NCBI RefSeq assembly: GCF_000730165.1
Contig: NZ_CP022112.1
Coordinates: 1 to 64,000, forward strand
DNA from: Nitrospirillum viridazoti CBAmc
Lineage (GTDB): Bacteria > Pseudomonadota > Alphaproteobacteria > Azospirillales > Azospirillaceae
DNA length: 64,000 bases
Direction of reading: 5' to 3'
Shown: positions 26,164-34,750 of the stretch, piece after piece
Numbering within the stretch: position 1 is the stretch's first letter
Layout of the letters: each line of letters begins with the position of its first letter
Program-made: the position numbers and the translations under genes
The notes under the pieces: generated by a model
The model's database searches: none
Told to the model about the DNA's origin: nothing
The model's input: only the letters and a program-made list of their open reading frames with translations

Positions 26164-26349
26164 TTTGGGAGTCACGAGGCCGGGGAGCGATGCAATGGCG
26201 CAACACCAGGGGCATAAACGGGACAAACATTGCTGCGCCTGCACTTCGCGGATGCAGCATAATTCCTGGATATGCGGCGGTTCCTTTAAACCCTTGGCGT
26301 ATCAGTATCGGCGCTTTCCCCCGTGTGGGGTAAGGCATGCCGCCACTAT

Positions 26350-26363
26350 TGTTATCGATGTCA
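26350..26363. promoter_or_regulatory. Fourth LacI-type operator box
   Basis: TGTTATCGATGTCA, the inverse of the box at 26136-26149, with flanking AA/TT also shared (TTGTTATCGATGTCATTC versus its inverse). It is about 285 bases before the lacI start, spaced for looping with the cluster at 26117-26163. Confidence 0.65.
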
Positions 26364-26647
26364 TTCAATGCTAGGGCTGGGCTGCGGAACAGGCGTGGAC
26401 GCCGGCTGAGAATGGGCGCCGGTCCATCCTGCGGAAAGAGGGGGGATAGGGGATTGGGCCGGGTGGAACGTCTATCCGCATATGGGACTGGATGGCGACT
26501 CGGTGACGTCGCCGGGCAGGGCCAGCCCGCGCTTGGCAAGGCCTCGTCTGGCAAGCACAGTGGGTTTATGAAACAGTCATCACCTGGAATGTCCGTTTAT
26601 GGGGATGTTCCTCTTTCCCGGCTTCCTTTCTCGTTTCGGACCCGCTG

Positions 26648-27697
26648 ATGAGCCCGCGCCCCGCCAAGTCCAGCCGCCCGGCGGCCTCGTCCGTGATGGC
26701 GGACGCCGTCCCCGGTGACGCCGCGCGCCTGACCATGGCCGACCTGGCGGAACGGGCGCAGGTGTCCATCATCACCGTGTCCCGCGCCCTGCGCGACAGC
26801 CCATCCGTGCGTGAGGACACGCGCCGCCGCATCCAGGACCTGGCGCGGGAAATGGGCTATCGCTTCAACGCCACGGCGCGGAACCTGCGCCTGCAGCGCA
26901 GCCACACCATCGCCGTGGTGGTGGACATGAAACCCACGCCGGAACGGCCCATGTCCGGCCCCTTTCCCTTGGATTTGCTGGGCGGCATCTGCCAGGAACT
27001 GACCACGGCCGGTTACAACGTGCTGTTGACCACAGGGCAGTCGCAGCCGGCCGCCGCCGTGCAGGCGGCCGACGGCGCCATCCTGCTGGGTCAGGGCGCC
27101 GACGACACGGCCGTGCGCCAGCTGCTGCCCATGGGCGTGCCGCTGGTGGTGTGGGGCGCCCCCCAGCCGGGCGTGGACCCCGTCTTCGTGGGCAGCGACA
27201 ACCACCAGGGTGGGGCGCTGGCCGCCGCCCGCCTGATCGAGACCGGCCGCCGCCGCCTGGTCTTCCTGGGCGACACCCGCCACCGTGAGAACGCGGAGCG
27301 CCTGCACGGCTTCGCCGAAACCCTGGCGTCGGCCGGGGCGGTACTGGTGGCGCTGGTGCCTTGCGACTTCACCTTCAACGCCGGCGTGGCGGCGGTGCGG
27401 GGCCTGCTGGCCGACACGTCAGTTGGATTCGACGGCATCTTTGCCTGCAGCGACGCCATCGCGCTGGGCGCCATGCGCGCCCTGACGGAGGCGAAGCTGA
27501 CCGTGCCGGACGACGTCTCCGTCATCGGCTACGACGACACCCCCATGGCCGCCTTCCACACGCCGGCCCTGACCTCGGTGCACCAGAACTGGACCGAGGG
27601 CGGGGTACGGCTGGCGCAAAGCGTGCTGGCGCTCATCAATGGCGAGCACCCGGACTCGCTCATTCTTCCCACCCGCCTAGTGGTGAGGGCAACATAA
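26648..27697 (+). CDS. LacI-family transcriptional repressor
   Basis: Up to 349 residues. The helix-turn-helix 'LTMADLAERAQVSIITVSRALRDSPSVREDTRRRIQDLAREMGYRFNATARNLRLQRS' includes the hinge helix, followed by a periplasmic-binding-protein-like effector domain ('DGIFACSDAIALGAMRAL', 'DVSVIGYDDTPMAAFHTPALTSVHQNW'). The start is uncertain: ATG 26648 gives a 30-residue extension before the usual MADLA start. It is divergent from the TonB receptor and is the natural regulator of the disaccharide genes through the boxes at 26117-26163 and 26350-26363. Confidence 0.93.
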   Translation: MSPRPAKSSRPAASSVMADAVPGDAARLTMADLAERAQVSIITVSRALRDSPSVREDTRRRIQDLAREMGYRFNATARNLRLQRSHTIAVVVDMKPTPERPMSGPFPLDLLGGICQELTTAGYNVLLTTGQSQPAAAVQAADGAILLGQGADDTAVRQLLPMGVPLVVWGAPQPGVDPVFVGSDNHQGGALAAARLIETGRRRLVFLGDTRHRENAERLHGFAETLASAGAVLVALVPCDFTFNAGVAAVRGLLADTSVGFDGIFACSDAIALGAMRALTEAKLTVPDDVSVIGYDDTPMAAFHTPALTSVHQNWTEGGVRLAQSVLALINGEHPDSLILPTRLVVRAT

Positions 27698-27716
27698 CCC
27701 CAGGGTTTGATGGGCG

Positions 27717-27947
27717 ATGAGAAAGCTGCGGGGTGTCCTTTGCATCGTGGTCGGACTGCTGCCGCTGGCCATCGTTCTGTCGGCCTATCTGTGGACCGCG
27801 CAGATGTTCGCGATCGGCCTCGCCCCCGGTTACAAGGAACGCATCATCGCCTTTGGCATTCTGCTGATTGTTCTGGGGCTCGCCAGTGTGGGATGGGGTA
27901 TCCACCTGCTGGTTCGCCCGGCGCGCCAGAGGCGAAACTCCACCTGA
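27717..27947 (+). CDS. Small two-span membrane protein
   Basis: 76 residues. Two hydrophobic helices, 'GVLCIVVGLLPLAIVLSAYLW' and 'IIAFGILLIVLGLASVGWGIHLLV', with basic ends (MRKLR..., ...RPARQRRNST). No family recognised. It begins 20 bases after lacI, on the same strand, and runs toward the convergent PepSY reductase gene. Its real status rests on the clean membrane pattern and codon use. Confidence 0.55.
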   Translation: MRKLRGVLCIVVGLLPLAIVLSAYLWTAQMFAIGLAPGYKERIIAFGILLIVLGLASVGWGIHLLVRPARQRRNST

Positions 27948-27966
27948 TCTGGCGGGCCGGCCAGTC

Positions 27967-30486
27967 TCAATACACATCCCGGCGATAGCGCCCTTCGGCC
28001 GTCAGGGTGTCCAGGCGGTCGCGGCCCAGGATGGCCTCCAGCGCGCCGTCCACACCCGGGGCCATGCCCTCCAGGCTGCCGCAGACGTACAGCACGGCGC
28101 CCCGGTCCACCCAGGCCCGCACCTCGTCCGCTTGGGCTGCCAGGCGATCTTGGACATAGCCCTGGCCGTCGCGGGAATAGACCAGGTCCGCGCGCGCTAG
28201 CGTGCCGTCCGCCTGCCAGGCAGCGATCTCCTCGGCATGCCAGGCGTCGGTGGCGGCATGTCGCTCCCCGAACAGCAGCCAGGCGTCGCCCTGGCGCTGC
28301 GCCTGGCGGTGCTTGAGGTGGCCGCGCAGGCCGGCCAAGCCGGTGCCGGTGCCGATCAGGATCATGGGCACCGCCGCCGCCGGGGCGTGGAAGCCGGGGT
28401 TGGGCCGCAGGCGCATCCGCACCTCTTCCCCCACCGCGACACCGGCAGTCAGCCAGCCGGAGCCCAGGCCCAAGGTGCCGTCGGGCCGCGTCTGCTGGCG
28501 CACCAGCAGGTCCAGGCGGCCGGAGGACGGCAGGCTGGCGATGGAATAGTCGCGGTGATGAGCGCTGGCGTCGTTGCCAGGCAGGATCTGGGCGATGTCG
28601 CCGGCCGCCCAAAGGGGCTGGGGCTGGTCCAGGGGCTCCAGCGACAGGTGGTAGGCGGGACCGCCCGGGCTGCCGGGATTCAGCAGCCGGCGTTCCACCA
28701 GGCGCCAGCGGCCATAGGCCTCGGGCGCCCAGTCGGGCGCGGTGCCGGCCCCGATGCTCCGCAGCTGCTCCTGCCACTGGTGCAGCGCCTGGGCGTCGTT
28801 GTCGTCCACCAGCACAGGCTCGAACAGGCGGGTGGCGCCGCTGTCGCCCAGCCAGCGGTCCAACGCGCGGCCGAAGCCGCAGAAGGTCTCATACTGCCGG
28901 TCACCCAGGGCCAGCACGGCGAACGCCACCCCGCCCAGGTCGGCGGGGCTGCCCATGCGCTTCCTGGCGAAGGCGCGGGCGTCGTCCGGCGGCTCCCCCT
29001 CGCCATAGGTGCTGGCCACCACCAGCAGGCGGCCGCGCAGGGTCTTCGGATCCAGCTTGGCCAGCGGCAGCACCTCGGGCGCCAGCCCGCCGTCGCGCAG
29101 CGCGCCGGCGGTGCGCCAGGCCAGCTGCTCCGCCGTGCCCGTCTGGCTGGCGTAGGCGATGGTCAGGGTGGCGCTGGCGGCGGTGGGCGGGATGGCGGTG
29201 GTGGCCGCATTCTGGGCGCCGCCCCGGGCTAGGCGCACCGCCTTCTTCTTGCGCCGGCGGTCCAGGTACATCAGCAGGCCGGTGATGGTGAACAGGGGCA
29301 TGGCCCCGGCCGCCGCCATGAACACCACCGCACCCCCGGTGCCGAAATAGGTGCCCCGGTGCACGGTCAACACCCCGGCCAGCAGCTGGGCGCCCAGCTT
29401 CTTGTCCGCGTAATGGCTCTCGGACTTCACCTGGCCCGTGGCGGTATCCAGCACCATCTCGTCATAGGCCTGGTCCGCCGGCGCGCCCAGGGGGCGATAG
29501 CGCACGCGGGTGGGGCCGTCCGGCTTCCCCGGTGGGGTCAGCAGCGCCATGGCGTAATGGTCGCCCTCGCGCGCCAGGAAGGCGGCCCAGGCGGCATCGA
29601 CGGAGATGGGGCCGGCCTCGCCCTTGCCCCGCTCCCGGCCGCCCTTCTCGCCCTTCGGGCCTTCCTCACGCGCCGGCAGCGGCTGGCCGGTCAATAGCTG
29701 GACGGCCGCGTCGCGGTACCAGTCGTAGGACCACCACAGCCCGGTCAGGCCGATGACCAGATAGACCAGCAGCACCCAAGTGCCGATGACGGCGTGCAAG
29801 GACCACAGGAAGGCGCGGCCCTTGGCCCCCGTGTCCAGCGCCAGCCAAGCGCGCCAGTCCAGCGGCCGGCGGGGCCAGCGCAGATACAGGCCCGAGAGGC
29901 AGAAGAACAGCAGGGCCATGACGGCGGCGCCGGTGATCTGCCGGCCCAGTCCGTCGCCGTTGCCGGGCAGGGCCAGCCAGCGGTGCAGCCGGCGGACGAA
30001 GGCGAAGAACTCCTCCCCCGTCGCGCGGCCCAGCACCGTGCCGTCATAGGGGTCGACATAGGCGCGTTCCCCCCGGTTGCCGCCCATGCCGCCGGCAAAC
30101 AGCACGCGCGCCGCCTCATCCTTGCGGGCGGACAGGAACACCCCTTCCACCCGCGTGTCGGGCCGCTGCTCCCGCACCCGGGCCAGCAGCGCGTCGGGCG
30201 TCAGCACCGGCGCCTCGCGCGGCGCCACCGTGATCACGCCGGGGCTCAGCGCCCGCATGATCTGGTCCTCGAAGCTCATGGTGGCGCCGGTGATGCCCAT
30301 TAGCGCCAGCACGAAGCCCAGCGTGATGCCCAGCAGCCAGTGCAGTTGATAGACCACCCACCGCCCCGTGATGCCGCCCGCCGGGCCCCTCACCGGCAAC
30401 CGGCGCGCTTTACCGGGCGCACGAATGCTCTGGCTGGCCACGGCGTCGCCGCCGGCCTGGTCTCTGGTCACACTGGTCACTGTCAC
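27967..30486 (-). CDS. PepSY-membrane / flavodoxin / FAD-NAD(P) reductase fusion
   Basis: 839 residues from GTG 30486, which has GGGGG a few bases upstream (open frame to 30522). The N-terminal half is a PepSY-TM protein: membrane helix 'LLGITLGFVLALMGITGATMSFEDQI', 'RLHRWLALPGNGDGLGRQITG', and 'LHAVIGTWVLLVYLVIGLTGLWWSYDWYRD'. It is followed by a flavodoxin domain ('YASQTGTAEQLAWRTAG', 'STYGEGEPPDDARAF', 'LALGDRQYETFCGFG') and a sulfite-reductase-type FAD/NADPH module ('HRDYSIASL', 'IGTGTGLAGLRGHLKH', 'YVCGSLEGMAPGVD'). Such fusions move electrons across the inner membrane, often for reductive iron release from siderophores. The acceptor is not shown by context. Confidence 0.88.
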   Translation of the reverse strand: MTVTSVTRDQAGGDAVASQSIRAPGKARRLPVRGPAGGITGRWVVYQLHWLLGITLGFVLALMGITGATMSFEDQIMRALSPGVITVAPREAPVLTPDALLARVREQRPDTRVEGVFLSARKDEAARVLFAGGMGGNRGERAYVDPYDGTVLGRATGEEFFAFVRRLHRWLALPGNGDGLGRQITGAAVMALLFFCLSGLYLRWPRRPLDWRAWLALDTGAKGRAFLWSLHAVIGTWVLLVYLVIGLTGLWWSYDWYRDAAVQLLTGQPLPAREEGPKGEKGGRERGKGEAGPISVDAAWAAFLAREGDHYAMALLTPPGKPDGPTRVRYRPLGAPADQAYDEMVLDTATGQVKSESHYADKKLGAQLLAGVLTVHRGTYFGTGGAVVFMAAAGAMPLFTITGLLMYLDRRRKKKAVRLARGGAQNAATTAIPPTAASATLTIAYASQTGTAEQLAWRTAGALRDGGLAPEVLPLAKLDPKTLRGRLLVVASTYGEGEPPDDARAFARKRMGSPADLGGVAFAVLALGDRQYETFCGFGRALDRWLGDSGATRLFEPVLVDDNDAQALHQWQEQLRSIGAGTAPDWAPEAYGRWRLVERRLLNPGSPGGPAYHLSLEPLDQPQPLWAAGDIAQILPGNDASAHHRDYSIASLPSSGRLDLLVRQQTRPDGTLGLGSGWLTAGVAVGEEVRMRLRPNPGFHAPAAAVPMILIGTGTGLAGLRGHLKHRQAQRQGDAWLLFGERHAATDAWHAEEIAAWQADGTLARADLVYSRDGQGYVQDRLAAQADEVRAWVDRGAVLYVCGSLEGMAPGVDGALEAILGRDRLDTLTAEGRYRRDVY

Positions 30487-30724
30487 GTCCCCCGGGTGGC
30501 GTCCCACCGCCCGATATTGCAAATCACTCGCAACTCTTATAACGGGCGGATGGGACGTTGGGAAGGGGCGTTGGTCGGGGGGGTGTGTAAGGTTCTGATG
30601 GCGTTAGCGGCGGCCTTGGCACGGCGCTGACAAATTGCCCGCCAAGTTCGATCATGCGGCGGCTCGACCTTTTTCGACAGTATAGCCAAAAGGTGAAGCG
30701 GGAAAATGCCCGGCGGATGCGAGA

Positions 30725-31234
30725 TTATCCGGGGCGTGGAAAACTTATTTTACTACTTCCCCAGGATGAGCAAGCGTCACCGGATAAAGCATGTTTGTGG
30801 CAGGCTTGAACGCTTGCTTCATACATAATGCCGTAATCGACCTCCACGTTATAGGCGCAGCGCGGCAAAGGACGACCTTCATTGGTGTAGTAGCCACAAT
30901 TTTTACCGAAACCGGTTTCCTTTATAATAAAGGGTGTTTTTCCTGCTTCGCCGAAGCGGATGTGGACAGCGTCCCTGCAAGAGGCCGGACCCAGAAATTC
31001 CCACGCAATCTGCAAATGTATCTTTCCAGGGTTCGGGCTAGGGCCATTGGCCCAGGACACCTTCGGCTGGAATTTCCTACATTCGTTGCCCGCCATGGCC
31101 GGTTGCACTGAAATTATGGTGAGAGCCGTGGCCAATGTTATGCTTGTTGCAAGGTGCTTCGCAGTCATCTTGGAGCTTTGCTTGCGCATATCCGATTTAA
31201 AGTGAATTAACGGAATACCATTTATTCCAGACAT
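30725..31234 (-). CDS. Small secreted protein of unknown function, AT-rich
   Basis: 169 residues from ATG 31234, chosen for GGAGGAC about five bases upstream (open frame to 31441). A signal peptide, 'LATSITLATALTIISVQPAMAG', follows a 35-residue basic lead. The mature part has six cysteines (in NECRKF, ASCRDA, KNCGYY, PRCAYN, QACHKH, DACSSW), which could form three disulfides. I recognise no family. Base composition here and in the flanking spacers is clearly lower in GC than its neighbours, suggesting transfer. Confidence 0.6.
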   Translation of the reverse strand: MSGINGIPLIHFKSDMRKQSSKMTAKHLATSITLATALTIISVQPAMAGNECRKFQPKVSWANGPSPNPGKIHLQIAWEFLGPASCRDAVHIRFGEAGKTPFIIKETGFGKNCGYYTNEGRPLPRCAYNVEVDYGIMYEASVQACHKHALSGDACSSWGSSKISFPRPG

Positions 31235-31506
31235 GACAGTCCTCCACTGGACAGTTTTTCCCATATTCGAAATTTGCGAAAGGGATTGCATGGCCTCTCT
31301 TTCCAGATGGACAGGGGCGCCTTGCATTCGGATAGGATGATAGGCTAAGCGCGAACTGAATGAGAGCGGGAATAAGTGAGTAAATCCACACGTTATAATA
31401 TTAACTCCCGTATTTATTTTGACCATGTGCATAAGGGGCACAACCGCTTGAACGGCGCCGTTGAACGCAAGCCGGGAGGGTTCGGGCGGCCCGGCCGAAG
31501 AAAATT
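31235..31506. other. AT-rich spacer upstream of the orphan secreted protein
   Basis: Lower-GC spacer that should carry the promoter of the secreted-protein gene (minus strand). No further gene is supportable; the frame that extends the secreted protein upstream to 31441 has no conserved content. Confidence 0.4.
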
Positions 31507-31534
31507 ATATCACTGCTTATATAAGCAGTGATAT
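31507..31534. promoter_or_regulatory. Perfect 28-bp palindrome, MarR operator candidate
   Basis: Half-site ATATCACTGCTTAT followed by its exact inverse. It ends nine bases before the marR ATG at 31544, overlapping where the promoter or leader must be. Size, AT-rich halves and position fit an autoregulatory MarR-dimer operator. Confidence 0.75.
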
Positions 31535-31543
31535 TGTCTCTGC

Positions 31544-32038
31544 ATGAAACAGGGATTGGGAACTCAGCTGCGGCATCTGATCGACCTGCTCGACGGGGCG
31601 GTCGATGCCGCCTACGGCGAGGCGGGGCTGGACTACCGGCCGCGCTACACGCCCATCATGCGGGTGTTGGCGGCGCACGGCAGCCTGACGGTCGGCCGCA
31701 TCGCCGAACTGGCCGGCATCACCCAGCCGGCCGTGACCCAGACGCTGGCGTTGATGAAGGCGGACAAGCTGGTATCCATCACCGCCAGCGACAGCGACGC
31801 CCGCCAGCGCCTGGTCAGCCTCAGCAAGCATGGCGTGTCCCTGCTGGGTCGGCTGCAGGAATGCTGGGACAGGACCCGCCAGGCTGCGGACAGCCTGGAC
31901 GCCGATCTGCCCTACCCCCTGTCGCAATGCCTGCGCGAGGCAATCGAGGCCTTGCACAAGCGCCCGTTCGGCGACCGCATCCGCGCCGCCCGTGACCTAA
32001 CCTCTGATTTGGCCTCTGACCACCTGGAAAGCGAATGA
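31544..32038 (+). CDS. MarR-family transcriptional regulator
   Basis: 164 residues. Winged-helix core 'YRPRYTPIMRVLAAHGSLTVGRIAELAGITQPAVTQTLALMKADKLVSITASDSDARQRLVSLSKHG' with the D-A-R-Q-R wing. It overlaps the next gene, a CPBP-type membrane protease, by a few bases, so the two form an operon behind the 28-bp palindrome. Ligand unknown. Confidence 0.88.
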   Translation: MKQGLGTQLRHLIDLLDGAVDAAYGEAGLDYRPRYTPIMRVLAAHGSLTVGRIAELAGITQPAVTQTLALMKADKLVSITASDSDARQRLVSLSKHGVSLLGRLQECWDRTRQAADSLDADLPYPLSQCLREAIEALHKRPFGDRIRAARDLTSDLASDHLESE

Positions 32039-32886
32039 TGGAGCATACCCTGGCCTTGGCCGCCCCCCGGTCCCGTTTTGGCACGCGCCTGATGGCCCAC
32101 CCGCTGGTGCGCATCCTTGTCGGCACGCTGCTCACCTTCGCGCCGGTGCCGCTGGTGATGATCCTGGCCACCAAGCTGGTGGATAAGCCGTACCGCGTCG
32201 TGTGGCCGCAGCTGCTGGCGGCGGTCCTCGTCTGGTTCGGTTATGGCTTTTATGTGCGGCGCATTGAAAAGCGCTCGGTGACGGAACTGGCGCTGCCCCA
32301 GGCGCCGCGCGAACTGGGCCTTGGCCTGCTGCTGGGTGGCGCCATGGTGACGGCTGTCTTCGCGCTGCTGGCCCTGTTGGGCGTCTATCGGGTCGACGGG
32401 GTGAATGGCGTCAGCCTGGCGCTTTTCTTGCCCTTGGCCGAACTGGTGTTGGTCGCGCTGGCGGAAGAGGCGGTGTTCCGCGGCATCGTGTTCGGTGTGA
32501 CCGAACGGGCCTGGGGCAGCCGCGCCGCCCTCGCCATTTCCGCCCTGCTGTTCGGTCTGGTGCATTTGCCCAACGACGGCATCTCCGTGCTGGCGGTGGC
32601 CGCCGCCTGCGCCTTCGGCCTGCTGCAGTCGGCCATTTATATGAAGACGCGCCGCCTGTGGCTGTGCATCGGCAGCCATGTGGCCTGGAATTACAGCGTC
32701 GGGCAGGTGTTCTCGGTCCCCGTATCGGGCCATGCCGTCACGTCCGGCCTGGTGCGCGGGGATCTGGCCGGCGCGCCATGGCTGACCGGCGGGGCCTTCG
32801 GGGTCGAGGGCTCGCTGGTCTCGCTGGTGGTGATCACCCTCGCCGCCCTGGCCTGGCTGCGCTTGGCCTTCAAGCGCCCGGCCTGA
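32035..32886 (+). CDS. CPBP-family intramembrane metalloprotease
   Basis: 283 residues with about eight membrane helices. The CPBP/Rce1-type motifs are intact: 'LAEEAVFRGIVFG' (EExxxR), 'FGLVHLPNDG' with the first metal His, and 'GSHVAWNYSVG' with the second His/Asn. Members cleave prenylated or bacteriocin-type substrates or act in self-immunity; the substrate here is unknown. It is translationally coupled to the MarR regulator (ATG 32035 or 32038 overlapping its stop). Confidence 0.88.
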   Translation: MMEHTLALAAPRSRFGTRLMAHPLVRILVGTLLTFAPVPLVMILATKLVDKPYRVVWPQLLAAVLVWFGYGFYVRRIEKRSVTELALPQAPRELGLGLLLGGAMVTAVFALLALLGVYRVDGVNGVSLALFLPLAELVLVALAEEAVFRGIVFGVTERAWGSRAALAISALLFGLVHLPNDGISVLAVAAACAFGLLQSAIYMKTRRLWLCIGSHVAWNYSVGQVFSVPVSGHAVTSGLVRGDLAGAPWLTGGAFGVEGSLVSLVVITLAALAWLRLAFKRPA

Positions 32887-32889
32887 CGC

Positions 32890-33414
32890 TCACGGCACGC
32901 CCTCGACTGCCGGGCGCCGGAAGCCCATGGCGGCCCAGGCGCCCAGGAGCTTCAGCATGAATTTGCCGGAAATGCCGGGATGGTTGACCATGTCATCGGG
33001 CAAGGCCACGCCCTGGGGACGGGCGGCGGTCATCACCCGCATGGTCGCCGGCGGGATGGTGCCGGGCAGGCGGCCGCGATAAACGGTCAGCCAATGGCCC
33101 TTGGTGAAATCCAGGAACATGGCGGTGTCGCAGCAACGCGCGTACAGGCGCCGTGTCGGGGACTTCGGGTCCAGCCGCCGCTCCTCCAGCAACTCCCCGC
33201 CCCGGACGCAGCGGACGCGGTCTTTGCGATAGAGGACATAATCCGTGCCGCCATCCTCGGCCAGGGCGACATCGGCGCCAAGCTTGGCCTGATGCCGGCG
33301 GCCGGCCTCTTGGCAACTGGCGCAATAACAAATGCCGCGCAGGATGGGGGCGCCGACGATCTCAAGTTCCACCTTGCCGCACCGGCAGGATGCCGAGGTG
33401 TGCCCTTCCATCAT
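32890..33414 (-). CDS. GFA-like / DUF6151-type zinc protein
   Basis: About 174 residues from ATG 33414 (ATG 33411 also possible; the frame extends to 33483). The N-terminal zinc-site pattern 'SASCRCGKVELEIVGAP...GICYCASCQEAGRR' is like glutathione-dependent formaldehyde-activating (GFA) proteins, with the later 'ARCCDTAMFLDF' supplying more cysteines. The long C-terminal half without GFA features points to the DUF6151 branch. It converges on the CPBP gene with a four-base gap. Function unknown. Confidence 0.7.
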   Translation of the reverse strand: MMEGHTSASCRCGKVELEIVGAPILRGICYCASCQEAGRRHQAKLGADVALAEDGGTDYVLYRKDRVRCVRGGELLEERRLDPKSPTRRLYARCCDTAMFLDFTKGHWLTVYRGRLPGTIPPATMRVMTAARPQGVALPDDMVNHPGISGKFMLKLLGAWAAMGFRRPAVEGVP

Positions 33415-33545
33415 GTCGCGTGGCCTTCCATGAACCCGGGGGCCGGGTGCCCGCACTATGGCGCGGAAGTGCTGTTGCGCCAAGCCGCCTCAGCATGACT
33501 GTGTGCTCCCCCGTGAAGGGGGGCACACGGGATGCGGCATGTGGC

Positions 33546-34292
33546 TCAGCGCAGGCCGCCGCTGGCGGTCAACCGTTCACCGGTCAGCCAGCGGGCGTCG
33601 TCGGAAGCGAGGAAGACGGCGACGGCCGCGATGTCGTCCGGCCGGCCGATGCGGCCCAGCGGGGTCTGCGCCACGAAGCCGTGTTCAAGGTCGGAGCCGA
33701 CGACCCCGGCGGTATGCGTGCCTTCGGTCTCGACCAGGCCCGGATTGATGGCGTTCACCCGGATCTTGCGCGGGCCCAGTTCATTGGCCAGCACGCCGGT
33801 GATGACGTCCACCGCGCCCTTGGTCCCGGTATAGACGGCCGAGGTCGGCATGAGCACGCTGGTGACGGCGGACGAGATGTTGATGACGCTGCCACCTTCG
33901 CCCAGGTGCTTCGCGGCCGCCTGGGTGGTCAGCAGCAGGCCCAGCACGTTGACGTCGAATATGCGGCGGTAATGCGCCTCGGTCACCTCCTCGATGGCGG
34001 CGAATTCGTAAACGCCGGAGTTGTTGACCAGGATGTCCAGGCGGCCGAATTCCTTGATCGCCGCGTCGATCAGGCCCTGCGCCTGGTCGGCCTTGGTGAC
34101 GTCGCCCTGCACGGCGATGGCCTTGCCGCCCGCCGCCATGATTGCCTGGACCGCCGCATCCGCGCCGGCCTTGCTCGACGCGTAGTTGACCACGACGGCC
34201 GCACCTTCCGCCGCCAGCGCCTTGGCGATGCCGGCGCCGATACCCTTGGAGGCGCCCGTCACCACGGCGACCTTACCGGTAAGCTTTCCCAT
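33546..34292 (-). CDS. SDR-family oxidoreductase
   Basis: 248 residues, a classical short-chain dehydrogenase: 'VAVVTGASKGIGAGIAKAL' cofactor loop, 'LVNNSGVYEF', the catalytic 'SSAVTSV...YTGTKGA' Ser-Tyr-Lys set, and 'IRVNAINPGLVETEG'. A basic residue after the first strand (YASSKAGAD) suggests NADP(H). It is divergent from an ArsR-type regulator gene with an inverted repeat between them, so it is probably that regulator's target. Substrate unknown. Confidence 0.9.
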   Translation of the reverse strand: MGKLTGKVAVVTGASKGIGAGIAKALAAEGAAVVVNYASSKAGADAAVQAIMAAGGKAIAVQGDVTKADQAQGLIDAAIKEFGRLDILVNNSGVYEFAAIEEVTEAHYRRIFDVNVLGLLLTTQAAAKHLGEGGSVINISSAVTSVLMPTSAVYTGTKGAVDVITGVLANELGPRKIRVNAINPGLVETEGTHTAGVVGSDLEHGFVAQTPLGRIGRPDDIAAVAVFLASDDARWLTGERLTASGGLR

Positions 34293-34345
34293 GTTTTCCG
34301 TTCCCTTTTTGAGTCGGGGCAGCCGGAGGATGCCGGCTTCGTCCC

Positions 34346-34368
34346 ATAGTTCGGAATATCGGAACTAT
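34346..34368. promoter_or_regulatory. Inverted repeat, ArsR operator candidate
   Basis: ATAGTTC-N9-GAACTAT in the divergent gap between the SDR and ArsR-type genes, about 55 bases before the SDR start and 70-90 before the regulator. Spacing and AT-rich arms fit an ArsR dimer site. Confidence 0.6.
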
Positions 34369-34438
34369 TGAAGCAGGCAACAAGCCCCCTCATATTAAAA
34401 AAATCATGAGGCCCTTATTTCACCCCGCGGTCGGAGAT

Positions 34439-34735
34439 ATGCGACCGAAAGCCATCCTTCACGCCCTGTCCGATCCCGTGCGCGCGGCGATCTTCACCCA
34501 GATTTCTGGGCAGGGCTGTGTGGAGGCGTGCTCGGATGTCGCGGTCGTGGGCGACAAGGCCATCCCGAAATCCTCGCTGTCCCACCACATCAAGGTGCTG
34601 CGCGAGGCCGGGCTGATCCGGTGTGAGCGGCACGGCGTAGAGATGCGCAACCATTCGCGCTGTTCCGAGGTGGATCAGCGCTTCCCGGGCCTCATCGCGG
34701 CCATCCTGGGCGCCTACGCCCTGGTCCGGGCATAG
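34439..34735 (+). CDS. ArsR-type helix-turn-helix regulator
   Basis: 98 residues from ATG 34439, which has GGAG directly upstream; ATG 34406 would give 109. The winged helix 'ILHALSDPVRAAIFTQI...KSSLSHHIKVLREAGLIRCERHGVEMRNH' is an ArsR/SmtB type without the metal-binding ELCVCDL motif. It contains 'GQGCVEACSD' with two cysteines that might sense redox or electrophiles. Divergent from the SDR gene. Confidence 0.85.
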   Translation: MRPKAILHALSDPVRAAIFTQISGQGCVEACSDVAVVGDKAIPKSSLSHHIKVLREAGLIRCERHGVEMRNHSRCSEVDQRFPGLIAAILGAYALVRA

Positions 34736-34750
34736 AGTTCGCCGTCCCCG

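Larger units (their letters stand above)
25989..26647. other. Divergent control region between TonB receptor and lacI
   Basis: 660 bases with no supportable gene. The section near the receptor holds three operator-like boxes (26117-26163) and the section toward lacI a fourth (26350-26363). The frames crossing the region carry no domain signature. A promoter for the receptor should lie between 25989 and 26116. Confidence 0.6.

Noticed and set aside
26096-26554. Minus-strand frame in the lacI divergent region
   Set aside because: Crosses operator boxes, has no domain or signal features and no ribosome-binding site.
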